Of a stretch of DNA of 64,000 nt, positions 22,601 through 34,485 are shown piece by piece; positions within the stretch are counted from its first letter, which is position 1, and each line of letters opens with the position of its first letter. Under the pieces are notes generated by a model that searched no databases, was not told where the DNA came from, and saw only the letters and a program-made list of their open reading frames with translations. The DNA comes from Syngnathus acus (Eukaryota; Chordata; Actinopteri; Syngnathiformes; Syngnathidae): assembly GCF_901709675.1 (NCBI RefSeq), contig NC_051094.1, positions 18,452,501-18,516,500 on the forward strand, given 5' to 3'. A program made the translations under genes and the position numbers.

Positions 22601-23100
22601 GTGCCTGCAAAATCATCAGAAGGAGAGCAGGCAACTTCTCACAACCCCTACCATCACTTCAGACCAGGAGGGAGGAGGCTGCAGTGAAGCTGGTCAGAGA
22701 CATGCATGATCAGCAACACCCTCTGCATGACCTGTTACCTCCGACACGAGGCAGTGCCACTGCCAGGAGTTTGAGGAACCAACAAAAGCTGACTGAACCT
22801 GAACTTAGGGCCAAGACCAACAGGCTGAGAAACTCCACATTGTATACTGCAGTCAGACTGTATAATGACATTATTTAGACAGTATTTCAAACAAGCAAAA
22901 CAGCTTGGCCACCAAAAACTGACACCTTTTCCATGCCCAGAACTTTTTCCATGCTCCGCTGCCTTGAAAAACATGTTTTTAAATATTCAATATTTTACTG
23001 TTTGTTGTTATTGTAAAGTTCTGCTGTTTCTTCAGTTGGGCCTTTTTTTGGCTCCACTACAAGCATGAATTAATAAAGTCAAATCAAATCAAATCAAATA
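22601..23100 (+). mobile_element. 3' end of a LINE with (AATCA)n tail
   Basis: The frame 22610-22878 reads like a LINE ORF C-terminus (MHDQQHPLHDLLPPTRGSA, RAKTNRLRNS, YTAVRLYNDII then stop). A 3' UTR follows with AATAAAG, and the tail TCAAATCAAATCAAATCAAA ends near 23100. The clade cannot be fixed from this piece. Confidence 0.72.
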
Positions 23101-23790
23101 AAAGAAAGTGTCTTTTCTTGCCAAACTAAATAACACAACACACAGTAATGTAAACATGGGATAACTCATTTACAATTACTTTTATTACTTTTCTATAACA
23201 CTCGCCTAATGAAGAAAGATAGGCCCGGTCAACAATAATCTATGCGAGAAAGGGAGGTATCGGATAAGAGCCACAGGTGCGGCTGGGAGTTAGAGGAATT
23301 CTCTGGAGCTAGATAGAGAGCTTTGTTGGAGCAAGGGGGGGTCTGCTCGTAAATTATGAGGGCCCCCGCCAGGGGCGGCTAGTGCTTCATTTATTTCAAC
23401 AAATAATTTAACAATAAAATTGAATGTGACTCGGCGTGAATAAAAATTAATTAAATTAGAAGTATCAACATACTCTGCAGCCCTTTGGTCCTCTTGCAGG
23501 CCATTCCATAGACGTAGGCTGTAACATGAAAAGCTGTCTCACCGTGGGTTTTGGTTTTAACTTTTAGCTTTGTCAAAATGCTAGTGCCTTAGGATCTCAG
23601 AGTGCTCTGTCTGTCACCTTATATTGTAATGTTTCATATTGTGTGTTAAATGTTGCCCACTCTGCATCCATTAGAGCCAAGTCATCCCAGATGGGGGATC
23701 CTCCCATCTGCGGTTCCTTCTCAGGGTTTATCGTTATTCCCGAGTAGGGGTTTTGTGAGTTTTTCCTTGCCCTCCTAGGGGTTAAGATCA
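23101..23790. other. Unassigned sequence, possible repeat fragment at the right
   Basis: No gene recognised. About 23680-23790 (CATCCCAGATGGGGGATCCT, TTTTTCCTTGCCCTCC) resembles a dispersed fish repeat leader, but I cannot classify it. Confidence 0.4.
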
Positions 23791-23794
23791 GGGG

Positions 23795-24033
23795 ATGTCA
23801 AGAAAAGTGGCAGAAGGTGGACTTCTCAGATGAATCTGCAGTTGAATTCCACCACAGCTGCCGCAAATACTGCAAGAGAAGTACTGGAGCCCGTATGGAT
23901 CCAAGGTTCACCCAGAAAAGAGTTTAGCTTGGTGGTGGAAAGATCATGGTCTGGGGTTACATTCAGTGTGGGGGTGTGCGAAACATTTGCAAGGTGGAAG
24001 GCAATATTATTAGCCTAAAAAATCAAGAAGTAT
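23795..24033 (+). pseudogene. Tc1-like transposase fragment
   Basis: Frame starting near 23812: KVDFSDESAVEFHHSCRKYC, GGGKIMVWGYIQCGGVRN, VEGNI. These match the region around the second catalytic Asp (SDES) of Tc1-family transposases, with the conserved MVWG. A TAG near 23926 interrupts it. No TIRs are seen. Confidence 0.75.
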
Positions 24034-24054
24034 AAACTTTTTTTTTTTTTTGGT

Positions 24055-25170
24055 ATGGCACCAACGTGGCGGCTCGGTGGAGCGCTGGGTAGCACGTCTG
24101 CCTCGCAGTTAGGAGGGTGCGGGTTCGATTCCACCTCCGGCCCTCCCTGTGCGGAGTTTGCATGTTCTCCCCGGGCCCACGTGGGTTTTCTCCGGGCACT
24201 CCGGTTTCCTCCCACATCCCAAAAACAACCGATTGAAGACTCCAAATTGTCCCTAGGTGTGAGTGCGAGTGCAAATGGTTGTTTGTCTCTGTGTGCCCTG
24301 CGATTGGCTGGGAAACCGGTTCAGGGTGTCCCCCGCCTACTGCCCGATGACAGCTGAGATAGGCTCCAGCACACCCGCGACCCCCGTGGGGACTAAGCGG
24401 TTCAGAAAATGGATGGATGGATGGCACCAACGTGAGTGGCAGCCTCCCAGCAGTGTCTCTTTTTCTCTTTATTTCCTTCTTTTCTCCTTTTTCTTTCGGT
24501 CTTTTTGTCCATTCGGCGATGCTGGTGCCTTCTACCACACCTCGGTATTGCTTCGGATCGGATATTTTTTTTTCCCTGGGACCGGGATAGCTGCGCACAT
24601 CGGTCGAGACTAGCGTAACTCTACGACGGCTTCCTGCTTATCCGGCCGGTGCTGACCGGGTCCCTCGCCTTGGCCTCGCAGCCGCGACCCCTGTGGGGAG
24701 TCCGCTCCCTCGTGCTCGTCGGAACCAACGACCTTTGCCGTGCTAGCCCCATGGTGACCATCTGCACGTGCCCCGACTGGTTGCCCAGGACGCTGCTCAC
24801 ACGTTTGCCTGCTTTGTGATGTTTTCACCGATTCACGACCACGATCCATTGGGCGCCGTTGAACTGGACTGCCCTTACACCTGTCTATGGACCCCGTGGA
24901 GGCTATTTTGATATTGAGGGGTGCTGGTTGGCCGCTGTTACTTTTTTTCCTTTGTCTTTTTGCTTTGCTTTGATTTGATGGCTTTTATCTTTCGCGCTTT
25001 CTGGCTTTCTTTGTGGCGCCGTTGTGTGGCAGCCTTATGAGAGCCTATTGAGTTGCGCTCATGACATCTGTGTGTCTTTTGTATACCCGCTCTGTGGTAT
25101 GGATACTGCTGGGGCCTGGATTTCCCCACCGCCGGGGATCAATAAATGTTCAATCAATCAATCAATACAT
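24055..25170 (+). mobile_element. Unclassified retroposon with (AATC)n tail, split by a SINE
   Basis: After removing the SINE at 24069-24420, about 750 bp remain. They run from ATGGCACCAACGTGAGTGG to GGGGATCAATAAATG followed by a CAATCAAT tail, with a poly-T run just before the left end. AATAAA immediately before the short-repeat tail suggests a LINE-mobilised RNA in plus orientation. No ORF or known domain was found. Confidence 0.6.
24069..24420 (+). mobile_element. tRNA-derived SINE with (GATG)n tail, copy 1
   Basis: The head has pol III-type boxes: TGGGTAGCACG (A-like) and GGGTTCGATTCC (B). The body includes GATTGGCTGGGAAACCGG and GATAGGCTCCAGC. The tail is GGATGGATGGATGG. A perfect 14-bp TSD, ATGGCACCAACGTG, lies at 24055-24068 and 24421-24434. 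Other copies: 33760-34115, 35541-36972 (split) and the fragment 37922-38026. Confidence 0.92.
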
Positions 25171-25289
25171 CTTACATTTCCAATCAAAAAAGGGGATGGT
25201 ACTTTATCTCATACATCCATCTCTACATAAAAGTTCCTCAAGGCGAAGAACAAGGTGCTTCAGGCCAGCCCAGTCACAAGATAATAGTA
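25171..25289. other. Unassigned spacer
   Basis: Short stretch with no recognised feature, between the retroposon tail and the L2 LINE 3' end. Confidence 0.4.
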
Positions 25290-25608
25290 ATAATTGATAA
25301 TTGATTTCATTTTTATAGCGCTTTTCAAAGACGCTTACAGGGAAACAAAGGTGAGGACGTACAGGGGGGGACGGGGAGGAGACAATAGGAAAAAGTTAGA
25401 AACAGGACACCGGTTATGAGTAGGGGAGGTCGCAGGCTTTAGAAAAGAGGTACGTTTTTAGACGGGACTTAAATATGGGGAGTGAGGGTGAGTCACAGAC
25501 AAATTGAGGGAGAGAGTTCCAGAATCGGGTTGCTGTGCAGGAGAAGGCTCTGTCACCAAAGGATTTCAGTTTGGATTTTGGGACTGTTAGATGTGAAGTA
25601 GTGGAGGA

Positions 25609-28600
25609 TCAGAGGGGACGGGTGGGGCGGTAGGGGATAAGGAGGTCGTATAGGTAAGGGGGGGCCAGGTGGTGAAGGGCTTTGAAGGTGAGTAGGAGTA
25701 TCTTGAAGATAATGCGCTGTTTGATGGGGAGCCAGGAGAGAGAGTGTAGAATGGGAGTGATGTGTTCGCAGGACCGGGTGTGGGTAAGGAGGCGGGCAGC
25801 AGAGTTGTGGACTAGTTGAAGTCTATGGAGTGAGTGATCAGTGATGCCAGTGAGAAGGGAGTTGCAGTAGTCAAGCCTGGATGAGATGAAGGCATGGATG
25901 AGGGATTCGGCGGCAGAGGCTGTGTCAGATTTTGGCGATGCGGCGGAGGTGGAAGTAGGAGGTCTTGACAACAGAGCTAACATGAGGGTGGAAGGACAGG
26001 GTAGGGTCAAAGATAACGCCGAGGTTGCATGCCAGAGGGGAGGGAGTCAATGGTGAGTGAGATGGGTCCAGTTTTATTGAGGGAGGATTTAGTGCCTATG
26101 AGGAGGAGCTCTGTTTTGTCACTGTTGAGTTTGAGGAAGTTGTGGGTCAGCCATGTTTTTATTGTGGAGATGCAAGTTTCAAGGTGGGTGAGGGGAGGGT
26201 TTCAGGTGGGTGCGGTGTGTATGTAGATCTGGGAGTCATCAACGTAACAGTAGAAGTCCAGGTTGAGTTTGCGGACGACATAATCAAGAGGTAAGACGTA
26301 GCAGATGAATAGGAGGGGGCCGAGAATTGAGCCTTGGGGCACCCCCTGTGTGACTGGGGAGAGGATGGATGTGTGGCCGGAGAGAGAGAGACGAACTGGT
26401 GTCTATTGGTGAGATATGAGGTGAGCCAGTCGAGTGCAGTGCCCTCAACACCTAGTTGGCGCAGCCTTTGAAGAAGGATGGAGTGGTTCACAGTGTCAAA
26501 GGCTGCGCTAAGGCCAAGTAGTAGTAAGACTTTGAGGGCACCTGAGTCTGCGGCAATGAGATCATTGGTGACTTTAACAAGAGCGGTTTCGGTGCTGTGA
26601 AGTGGGCGGAATCCGGACTAGAAGGGTTCATAGAGGTTTTGGTCTGGAGATGGGTGTGGAGTTGGGTGGAGACAATGCGTTCCAGGGTTTTGGAAAGGAA
26701 TGAAAGGTTGGAGATAGGACGGTAGTTGGAGAGGTTGACTGGGTCCAGGTTTGTTTTTGAGGATGGGGTGATGGCGACAAATTTATAGACAGTGGGAAAG
26801 TGGCCAAGGGATAGAGCCTGATTAAAAAGGGTGGTGAGGTGAGGGAGGAGGACAGAGAGGCAGGTCTTAGTTAGGGTCGTTGGAAGGGGATCGAGAGAGC
26901 AGGTGGTTGTCTTAGATGCGGTGATGATGTCCAGGACGTAGAAGGAGTCGACAGGGGAGAAGGCAGTGAGAGAGGGGAAGGTCGGGAGGTTAGGAAGGCG
27001 GGGCAGGAGAGCAGGGGAGGTGGGGGAGGAGGAGTTATTGATGGTGGCGGTCAGAGAACTGTTGATTTGGGCGATTTTGTTGTTAAAGCTGAGAAGGAAA
27101 GAGTTACAGAGGGCGGGTGAGGAGGTTGGGTTGAAGGCCGGTGGCTGGAGCAATTTGTTGACGGCGGAGAACAGGATGCGGGGGTTCCGGTTGGTGCCGT
27201 TAATGAGGGATGAGAAGTAAGCGGATTTGGCAGCAAGAAGAGCATCATGGTAGGAGGAGATGTGTGGTTTGAAAGCTTCAGCGTGGAAGGTGAGGCGGGT
27301 TCTTTTGTAGAGGCGTTCAAGTTGACGGCCAGTTTGTTTCATGGAGCGGAGTTCCGGGGTGTACCAGGGGGCAGAGTTGGTGAATGAGACAGATGAAGTT
27401 TTCCAGGGGGCTAGGGAGTCAAGGGAGTCAGAGAGGATGTTGTTGAGCATGATGGTGAGTCATCAGGGGAAGAGGCGGGGGGGGGGGGGGGTCAGAGGGA
27501 AGGGCAGAATATATGAGCTGGCAAAGTGTGAGTGGCTTTACTGTCTTGATAGGTAGGATATGGTGCGTTTTGTGGGATTATGAGGTGAGTGTAGAGGGGC
27601 GGAGCAGAGGATGCAGAGATGATCTGACAGTGGGAAGGCGAGTGGACGGGGGTTGGATACGAGTGGAAAGGAGGAGCAGACTATATCCAGGGTGTGGACT
27701 TTGATGTGGGTGGGGAAGTTGATATGCTGGGTAAGATGGAAGCAGTCCAGAAGAGAGAGGAAGTCGGACGCCAGTGGGGCAGTTGGCTGGTCGATGTGGA
27801 TGTTGACGTCACCGGTGAGTAGGAGGCGGGAGGAGACAGAGGATACAATGGTGAGGAGTTCAGAGAGTTCAGAAAGAAAAGGCGGGTGTGACTTTGGGGG
27901 ATGGTAAATGAGAACAGCAGTAGTAGAATTGGGGAGGGAGAAAGCGAGATATTCAAAGGATGAAATAGATGGGAGGTTGAGTTTCAGTTCAGTGATGGGT
28001 AGGGACTGCTTCAGGAGGACAGCAATAGAGAGGCGGGGTTTGGCGATGTAGCTGTAGTTGGACAGAACGGATTGGTTGAGAACAAAGAAATCCAGGGGCT
28101 GTTGCCATGTTTCTCAGAGAAGGAGCAGGTCCAAGTTATTGTCAAGAATCAAGAATCAGCTTTATTGACCAAGTTTGTGCATGTCAAACAAGGAATTTGA
28201 CTCCGGTTGATCTCAGCCTCTGTACAACATTTAAGTGACTAACAACATTCAGGTGACTAACAGCATTTAAGTTGCAAGAACAGGATATTATTGCCCAGTG
28301 ATGTCTCTGATACTCTATGAGTGGTGTGAGTTCATCAGAGCGACAGCCTGGGGAAAGAAGCTGTGTCTGCTGGTTTTGGCATACAGTGCTCTGTAACGCC
28401 GTCCGGAGGGGAGTAGTTCGAACAGACTGCGACCTGGGTGAGAGGGGTCTGTTGAGATGTTACTTGCACGTTTCCTGGTCCTGGACAGGTACAAGTCTTG
28501 GATAGATGGGAGGTTGGTCCCGATTATCTTTTCTGCAGTCCTGATTGTCCGTTGCAGTCTGTGCTTCTCTTGTTTGGTGGCAAATCCAAACCAGACAGTG

Positions 28601-28960
28601 ATGTCCAGTAGCAATTCAAAAATAACAGGTGATTTGTTGGAGAGGGAGCAACAGTTCAGCAGTGAGAAGGTGGATGGAGAAGCAGGGGGGGTTGGAGGTT
28701 GTCGAGGCTGGCAGTACGGGAGGTGGGGGTGACAGGGGGGCGAGTGGTAGTCCAGAAAGAGGGGATGGGTGAGCTGTCAGGGAAGTGTCGGTAAAAAGAC
28801 AGTCCAGAGCTACGGTGGATGTAGCGGCGACAGCGAAGGATCCCAGCCTTGCTGGCAGCGGAAGCAGCAGCAGGGAGACGGTGGTAATTGTTGAGACGAT
28901 GAAGATCAGCAGCAGTGTAGATGGTGATCGAGAAGTTGGTGGAGTAGGTGCCCGGAGGAG
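25609..28960 (-). pseudogene. L2 LINE endonuclease-RT, multiple frameshifts
   Basis: Blocks seen in order on the minus strand: an endonuclease start near 28660 in shifted frames; LDLLLL-stop-ETWQQ at the far side of the nested insertion; FSAVNKLLQPPAF near 27170; LSNYRPISNLSFLSKTLERI near 26720; frameshifts near 26600 and 26350; the [10 protein letters not shown]-type block and a YVDD catalytic box near 26270 in a shifted frame; then SRLDYCNSLLTGI and LPIKQRIIFKILLLTF in 26010-25609. At least four lesions; not functional. Low-complexity Pro/Ser/Thr runs reflect a purine-rich plus strand. Confidence 0.82.
28141..28620 (-). mobile_element. Rex1-like LINE 3' fragment nested in the L2
   Basis: Frame 28614-28315 reads DITVWFGFATKQEKHRLQRT, AEKIIGTNLPSIQDLY and GRSLFELLPSGRRYRAL, the C-terminus of Rex1-like ORFs (compare 48063-51065). 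The 3' UTR ends at AATAAAGCTGATTCTTGATT, a short-repeat tail. 5' truncated, as is usual for LINEs. Confidence 0.87.
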
Positions 28961-29589
28961 CAGAAGTGTTAGTCCATGGAAGGGATGAGATGTGACAGCT
29001 GCTGAGAATAGTCCAGGTAGTATGCTAGTAGTGACTACTAGTTGGTTAGCTAAAACCTGGTGGGCAGTGAGATGTGTGGAAGCAACAGTGGACCAGGTGG
29101 TGATGTTAGTGCAGTGAGTGGTGGTGTTGGTCGATCCTAACTGTACCCGCACAAACAGCAAGCCCCAGTGTGCCATGGTGGCACACAGCTGAGCCACGGC
29201 TGGTGAGCTCGCAGCGAGTGGAGGCTTCCCCGGAGGACGCCGGCCGGGTGGCCAGAGAGCTGGGTCAAAGCTTTTGCCGAATCCAGATCAAACGGCCACA
29301 GGCTCAGAGCCGGGAGGCAGGAGGGTCCAGTGGTGGTTTGGCTAGCTGGCAAACATAGCTGGGAGTCCGAGGGAGCGGGAACAGAAACGTGCGAGCGGAG
29401 CTGCTGGGATGCGAGGTGGACGGGAGACAACACGAGAAAAATAAAAGAAGAGACGGGCACACTTAAAATGGGAAAACGCAAAACAAGTAGCGGACAAACA
29501 AGTAGCGGACATGGTCCGGGAAAGAAGCGGCAGTCAACAGTCCAGACACCAGCGTTGCTCTAACCTGGAAGACAACAGACGGTGCACTA

Positions 29590-31701
29590 TTGATATAAGA
29601 TATGAACATCATTGAGCATGTTAGGGTAAAATGAAAAAGGTAGCTTGGAAGACAAAACCAAAACATCTTGATGAACTCTGGGAGGCACGTAAGAGTGTAT
29701 TCTTTGCTATTCCTGGTGATTTCATCAATGAATGGTGTGAATCATTGTCGAACCACATGGATGCAGTCCTTCACAGTGGCCAAGGAGCACTAGAGAGAGA
29801 AGCTAAATCGCTTCTATTCCATGTGGCAGGGCCTCCAGCACATCACAGACTACAGTGCCACCATCAGCTTCACTGATAGCCTCCCAGACGACCTCAAAGG
29901 TTTCTACACCCGCTTTAAGACCGCCAACCCCAGCACAGAGAGACACATATACACCCGGACCATCCGACACCCCTCCCCCACTCCAACAGTCTCATCAAGC
30001 CAGGTATGTAGAGCCCTGAGGAAAATCAATCCCCGTAAAGCAGCAGGACAAGACAACATCCCTGGGCGGGCCCTCAGAGCATGCGCCAATGAGCTGGCTG
30101 ATGTCCTCTCTTGCATCTTCAACCTTTCCCTCATCCAGAGCATCGTTCCCACCTTCAAGACCACAACCATCGTCCCCCTCTCCAAAAAGAACCCACTCAC
30201 CTGCCTGAATGACTACAGGCCAGTAGCACTCACTCCAATCAGCATGAAGTGCTTCGAGAGAGTGGTGCTGACCCACATCCAGAGCAGTATTCCAGACAAT
30301 TTGGATCCCCTGCAGTATGCCTACCGGTCCAACAGGTCCACCTCGGATGCCATTGCCGTTGCCCTTCACTACTGTCACTCCCACCTTGACAACAACGATG
30401 CCTACATCAGGATACACTTTGTTGACTAAATTTCTGCCTTCAACATGGTCATCCCCCACAAATTCTCCACATGTACATATAAAAGATTATTTTGTTCAGA
30501 CAATTAATGTTTTAGTTGTTACCTGCTGACAGTTTATATTCATTACGAAGACATGATGAATCTCATCGAAATAATATCTCCACACTTGGCCTCCACCCGA
30601 ACCTCTGTGACTGGCTCCTGGACTTTCTGACTGGCAGACCTCAGTCTGTCAGGATTGGCAACTGGACTTCAGTCAGCATCACTACTTACATCAGCACCCC
30701 ACAGGGATGTGTCCTCAGCCCCATAATCTACACCCTGTTCACCCACAACTGTTGCCTCCCTCAAGGACAACATCCTGAAGTTTGCAGACGACACCGCAGT
30801 GATTGGATGCATCACAGACGGAGACGAGGCAGGCTACAGGGGAGAGGTGGACAGCCTGGGGTCATGGTGCGACGACAACAACCTCACCCTCAACACGGAC
30901 AAGACAAGGGAGCTGAAAGTGGACATGAGGAAGGAGAGAAGACCTCATCAGCCTCTTTTCATCTGGCAGATTGAAGTTGAGAGGGTGAGCAGCTTCAAAT
31001 ACCTGGGCATCCACATCAGTGAGGACTTCACCTGGACATTCAACACCAGTTTGGGATGCCTCCCAAGATCATCAGCAACTGTAGCTGCACCATCGAGAGC
31101 ATCCTGTCCAGCTGCATCTCCGTGTGGTACGGCAGCACCACTGCCACAGACCACAAGAGCTTGCAGAGAGTGGTGAAGACGGCAGAGAGAATCACCAGGA
31201 CTTCACTGCACTCCCTGTAGAGCATCCACCACAGCAAGGTAACAGAAGAGCGGCCTCTATCCTGAGAGACCCCACCCACCCCCAACATGGACTGTTCACA
31301 CTTCTTTCCTCAGGCCGGAGGTACAGAAGTGTAAAATGCAAAATCTCCCGCTACAAGAACTTTTTCTTCCCCAAGGCAATCAGACTCCTAAGCAGCTGAC
31401 AGATCACATACCTCAGCCACTGATCTGCACTTTATATTTCCAAACTGTTTACATTCACTTTATTGCTGCTATCATAGCTATTGAACACTCCTCGCTCCTA
31501 TGAATGTAAATAGTTGTTGTTGTTTTTTTGGACAGATTACTGTGCCTATTTTATTTTACTTTGTTTTATTCTATTTTATTTCATTATTTATTCTTCAGTT
31601 CTAGCTTTTTCCCTGGCATCCGAACGGACAATGAAAGAATTTCATTGTTCAAAGAAAGTGCTTTTATTGTTCATATGACAATAAACGCTTTGAATCTTCA
31701 A
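29590..31701 (+). mobile_element. Rex1-like LINE, 5'-truncated and broken
   Basis: Plus strand, from the linker/RT to a 3' UTR ending ACAATAAACGCTTTGAATCTT. An anomalous stretch of about 105 bp at 30472-30580 breaks the RT between the FVD and [12 protein letters not shown] blocks. Confidence 0.85.
29821..31200 (+). pseudogene. Rex1-like reverse transcriptase, broken
   Basis: Frame 1 (to 30429): RKINPRKAAGQDNIPGRAL, LNDYRPVALTPISMKCFERV, LQYAYRSNRSTSDAI, then stop. After the anomalous stretch: [37 protein letters not shown], a frameshift, [20 protein letters not shown] (catalytic FADD, about 30785), SSFKYLGIHISEDF. The C-terminus continues in shifted frames to about 31395. Related to the ORF at 48063-51065 but older. 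Confidence 0.85.
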
Positions 31702-31884
31702 GCTCATGGAAGTCTTACAAAATATTAAATATGGTTCTAATAGCACAATAACTTAATTCACCAACATATTTTTGTATTTGAAGTAAATTGTTTGATTTTC
31801 TCATTACTTTCTGTGGGCAACATAACTTTTGTCTTGCCAAAATCTGACCTTGCTGTGTTTATTAAATTATCAATATTTCTGCAG
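31702..31884. other. Unassigned AT-rich spacer
   Basis: Nothing recognised. Confidence 0.4.
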
Positions 31885-32308
31885 TGTTTTACGTGCAGGA
31901 ATGGGGCAGGGCGACCAAATGCAGCTTCGACCAGGGTTTATTGAGGGAAAAGGGTGTTGGAGGAGAGGATGAGGGGAACAAAAAGCAGGACAGGCAGGAA
32001 CAAACAGGGAGGCAAACTAATAGGACGGGCTAACAGAACGACAACGGGACTGACTGACAGGGCTGGCTAACAGAAAAAGAACTGACAGAGGCAGAATAAC
32101 AGGAGGAACCGACAAACTAACAGAACGATCCGACAGGGGAGTGACAAACAGACAGGACTTAAATACAAGATAGGGAACGAGAGGCAGGTGACGGCGATTA
32201 CACTGATTACGGATAGACACAGGAGGGGAGGGACGAGTGCACAGAGACGCGAACGTAAACCATGACAAAACTGACACACGAGGAAACGACCGGAGATGAG
32301 ACGTGACA
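31885..32308 (-). mobile_element. Solo LTR, family A copy 3
   Basis: On the minus strand it starts TGTCACGTCTCATCTCCGGT and contains the conserved CAATAAACCCTGGTC block near 31930. The right end (32308) is sharp; the left end (31885) is less certain and no TSD is convincing. Confidence 0.75.
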
Positions 32309-32462
32309 CAGCGAGGCATTTTTTTTTTTGTGAATTACACCTCTTTCAGAAGGGTTTAAGCTTTCATATGAGTCATTTCTAAAACCAATGGATGAATTTA
32401 AATCAGGTTATGAGCTTTTGTTTCTACAACATGTATAAGCGACAGAACGTCTGTCAGGGCTA

Positions 32463-32492
32463 TATACGTATACATAGTATATATATAAATAC

Positions 32493-32523
<31 letters not shown>

Positions 32524-32575
32524 TATACAGACAAAAATTAAAATTATATATATATATACGTGTATATATATATCG
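32463..32575. repeat. (TA)n microsatellite
   Basis: Long alternating TA/CA tract, with tatatata runs at 32477-32530 and 32545-32572. Confidence 0.9.
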
Positions 32576-32731
32576 TGGAAATTTGTGATGACGCATATCT
32601 GAACTGGTCTTGCACAGGCAAAAAGGCAAGAGCAGAAGTCAGTGTTGTGAGTTCATGCATTGTTGGCTTTGTTCTTTGAACAAGGTGATGTTCATGCACA
32701 GCTCATTTTGTGCATCAGTAAAAAACATCTA

Positions 32732-33409
32732 AAGTCAAACCTCGGTTTTCGACCACAATCCGTTCCAGAAGGCGGTTCGAGAAGTGAATCGGTCAAATTC
32801 CGAATCTATGTTTCCCATTACAAACAATGGAAAAAAAAATGAATCCGTTCCAAGACAAAAAAAAACGCCTTTTTTAAGCATTTTTTCATTTGCGCATTTT
32901 TGTCCGATCGCGCAACTGCAGCGCACCGCCGAACGCGCAACCGTAGCACGCCGCCGACCGCGCAACTGCACCGCGCTGGTCGCATTATTGTGACAGAGCC
33001 GTCGCTGAAATATTTTTAAAGTCCTGATGTACTTTCCAAAATTTAAGTGGACCTCAGTGTGCAGGGAGCTTAATTTGGTCCAATCGCGCAACCGCAGCGC
33101 GTCGGGCGCTCACTGTCGCATTGCTTTAAGAGCGTCTTTGTGTTTTAGGATGGCTTTACTGCTCCCACTTGCTTTCTTTGGAGGCATGATTAGGGATTGT
33201 ACAATCCTCAATGTAACAAATATACAGTAACGAACGGAGTCAGTCGGCATCCGGGCCGCGCGGTTGGGTTCTCTCGGGTCCTTTCGGCTCATCTCGCGAG
33301 GTTCGACCTCCGAGTTTTGTTCGACAACCGAAGCAAAAATATCTCACATTTTTCGTTCGAATTCCGATTTGTTCGAGAACCAGGACATTCGAAAATCGAG
33401 GTTTGACTG
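32732..33409 (-). mobile_element. Tigger/pogo-like MITE
   Basis: The ends are inverted: AAGTCAAACCTCGGTTTTCG at the left and CGAAAATCGAGGTTTGACTG at the right, flanked by TA (32730-32731, 33410-33411). On the minus strand a short frame begins MPPKKASGSSKAILKHKDAL near 33184, which resembles the start of a Tigger/jerky-like transposase and then stops. GC-rich GCGCAACTGCAGCGC motifs repeat at 32910-32970 and 33085. Confidence 0.78.
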
Positions 33410-33492
33410 TATGTGTTGAATTTGAAATTTCACCAAAGAGGGGTTCGGTGGATGCACATATGAAACTGGCAGGGTTCGGTACCTCCAACAAG

Positions 33493-33665
33493 GTCATTAA
33501 AAATCCTGTCCACGACATCAGACTAGAAGAGCCTTGGGGAGCCTGTGGCTAACACCTATTGTTGTAGCATGGAAAACCCTAATGACCCCAGGGTATAAAA
33601 TACGTACAGCCTCTGGAAGTTTTTTACTAGATTTACTGTATTTTTACTTGGCACAGTTAATAGTC
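33493..33665. repeat. Direct repeat, left copy
   Basis: TCATTAAAAATCCTGTCCAC to TTGGCACAGTTA; about 90% like 34307-34485. The pair encloses a SINE. Confidence 0.88.
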
Positions 33666-33759
33666 TTGTGTGGCTATTGTAACAATATAGTATTTACACT
33701 TATTTATTTTCTTTATTGTCTTGTTTATTTAAATGAAGAATGTTAAATAAAGAATGCGC

Positions 33760-34115
33760 ACTGGTTAGCACGTCCGCCTCACAGTTAGGAGGGTGCTGGT
33801 GTGATTCCACCTCCGGCCCTCCCTGTGTGGATTTTGCATGTTCTCCCCGTGCCCTCGTGGGTTTCCTCCCCCATCCCAAAAATATGCTTGGTAGGCCGAT
33901 TGAACACTCCAAATTGTCCCTAGGTGTGAGTGCGAGTACAAATGGTTGTTCGTCTCGGTGTGCTCTGCGATTGGCTGGCAACCACTTCAGGGTGTCCCCC
34001 GCCTACTGCTCGATGACTGCTGGGATAGGCTCCAGCACGCCCGCGACCCCTGTGGGGACAAGTGGTATAGAAAATGGATGGATGGATGGACAGACGGACA
34101 GATGGATGGATATAT
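33760..34115 (+). mobile_element. tRNA-derived SINE, copy 2
   Basis: Same family as 24069-24420: TTAGCACGTCCGCCTCACAG head, TGTGATTCCACC at the B-box position (decayed), GATTGGCTGGCAACCAC, GATAGGCTCCAGC and a GGATGGATGG tail. Confidence 0.88.
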
Positions 34116-34306
34116 ATATATATGTGCGACTGGTCCCGATAAAGGTGTATTAAGGAATTTTTGTCTGGACATTTATTGTTTGGAAAATGTATCATTAAAA
34201 ATCCTGTCCACAACATAAAGGCACATTAAGGAATTTTTATCTTGAAATTCCTTGTCTGGAAAATTTTTGTCTGGAAAATTCTGGTCTGTAAAATGTTTGT
34301 CTGTAA

Positions 34307-34485
34307 AATGTATCATTAAAAATCCTGTCCACAACATCAACTGTCCCCAGAGCCTTGGGGAGCCTGTGGCTAACACTTATTGTTGTAGCATGGAAAACCC
34401 TAATGACCCCAGGGGATAAAATATGTACAGCCTCTGCAAGTTTTTTACTAGACATACTGTATTTTCACTTGGCACAGTTAACAAA
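34307..34485. repeat. Direct repeat, right copy
   Basis: Match to 33493-33665. Just to its left, TTGTCTGGAAAATT-type 15-20-bp units are tandemly repeated (34215-34310). Confidence 0.88.

Larger units (their letters stand above)
25290..29570 (-). mobile_element. L2-type LINE, broken and split by a Rex1-like fragment
   Basis: The minus strand reads from a GC-rich 5' leader (29570-29200) through endonuclease (about 28700 and 28140-27700), RT (27450-26200) and C-terminal domain (26010-25609). It ends in GTCTTTGAAAAGCGCTATAA followed by an ATT-rich tail (25290-25330), typical of L2 elements. A Rex1-like 3' fragment occupies 28141-28620. Confidence 0.85.

Noticed and set aside
24069-24120. tRNA gene
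   Set aside because: A and B box-like motifs belong to a SINE head; the full tRNA fold and length are absent, and the unit recurs with a SINE body and tail.
26966-27220. Arg/Glu/Gly-rich plus-strand ORFs in 25.3-29.5 kb
   Set aside because: They are antisense shadows of the Pro/Ser/Leu-rich L2 LINE on the minus strand.
32408-32629. Tyr/Ile-rich ORF
   Set aside because: Translation of a TA microsatellite.
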